DNA from: Dehalococcoidia bacterium | GTDB taxonomy: Bacteria; Chloroflexota; Dehalococcoidia; Dehalococcoidales; DAOWJH01 | Assembly: GCA_030640495.1 (NCBI GenBank) | Contig: DAOWJH010000098.1 | Location: forward strand, 1 to 5,752 | Direction: 5' to 3' | Length of the DNA stretch: 5,752 nt | Program-made: the position numbers and the translations under genes | In this document: one piece after another, positions 5,732 through 5,752 of the stretch | How positions within the stretch are numbered: the first letter of the stretch is position 1 | How the letters are laid out: every line of letters begins with the position of its first letter | The notes under the pieces: model-generated | What the model saw: the letters and a program-made list of their open reading frames with translations, nothing else | What the model was told of the DNA's origin: nothing | The model's database searches: none

Positions 5732-5752
5732 GGTGAGGTTGATAAAATGAAA
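5732..5752 (+). promoter_or_regulatory. Mirrored ribosome-binding site and ATG, possible start of a divergent gene
   Basis: GGTGAGG (5732-5738), spacer ttgataaa and ATG AAA (5747-5752) repeat exactly the start signal of the PAC2 gene in the opposite direction. If the frame stays open beyond the window, a divergent gene begins at 5747. Only two codons are visible, so no product can be named and the match may simply reflect the palindrome. Confidence 0.4.

Larger units (their letters stand above)
5463..5752. repeat. Nested imperfect palindrome of about 290 bp
   Basis: The left arm starting at 5463 (tttcattttatcaacctcac) is matched by the reverse complement of the right arm ending at 5752, with symmetry around 5607. 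Comparing arms by eye gives four transitions (at left-arm positions 5489, 5504, 5541, 5591) and three 1-base indels over about 145 nt, or about 95% identity. Each arm holds two local hairpins: 5492-5517 (a perfect 26-nt palindrome) and 5528-5550 on the left, 5697-5722 and 5664-5686 on the right. A central hairpin at 5594-5620 has a 12-bp stem and a 3-nt loop. The window ends while the arms still match, so the right boundary is unknown and the palindrome may be longer. There is no transposase and no obvious target-site duplication. Confidence 0.92.

Noticed and set aside
5463..5752. CRISPR array or classical insertion sequence
   Set aside because: Repeats are inverted rather than regularly spaced direct repeats, there are no unique spacers, and no transposase gene is present.

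Overview
This is a bacterial window of moderate GC with seven protein genes, one of them cut by the left edge, and an unusual family of C/G-tract inverted repeats. Bacterial origin follows from a glutamate racemase (peptidoglycan precursor synthesis), clear Shine-Dalgarno sites and tight gene spacing. A PAC2-family protein, a divergent class-III aminotransferase beside split MaoC-type hydratases, and 'ccccttatcc' repeats would fit an environmental Chloroflexota/Dehalococcoidia-like genome. That taxonomic guess is inference only; no marker gene here settles it.

Layout. Plus strand, 1-3019: the 3' part of murI (1-705), a HemL-like PLP aminotransferase/aminomutase (765-2093), a MaoC N-type hydratase-fold subunit (2104-2595) and a MaoC hydratase with the catalytic Asp/His pair (2588-3019). 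The last three are spaced 10 nt and -8 nt and look like one transcription unit, probably acting on acyl-CoA or acyl-ACP thioesters together with an amino-group chemistry. Minus strand, 5468 down to 3083: a PAC2-family protein with an eight-glutamate tail (4674-5468), a HEAT-repeat protein 4 nt behind it (3734-4669) and a GNAT acetyltransferase (3083-3664). The two groups converge at 3020-3082.

Repeats. At the right end, 5463-5752 is an imperfect palindrome of about 290 bp. Its arms (about 145 nt) differ by only four transitions and three single-base indels, and each arm contains two smaller hairpins around a central hairpin. The arms run through the ribosome-binding site and ATG of the PAC2 gene, so the right edge carries a mirrored ribosome-binding site and ATG pointing out of the window. 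A diverged half-unit of the same family lies at 3032-3118 between the converging genes. There it supplies a hairpin plus T-rich tract and also encodes the last 11 or so residues of the acetyltransferase.

The most interesting points are this nested palindrome that appears to carry translation starts, the repeat-encoded protein tail, the split hydratase pair coupled to an atypical HemL-family enzyme, and the PAC2/HEAT pair. No CRISPR array, tRNA, rRNA or transposase is visible.
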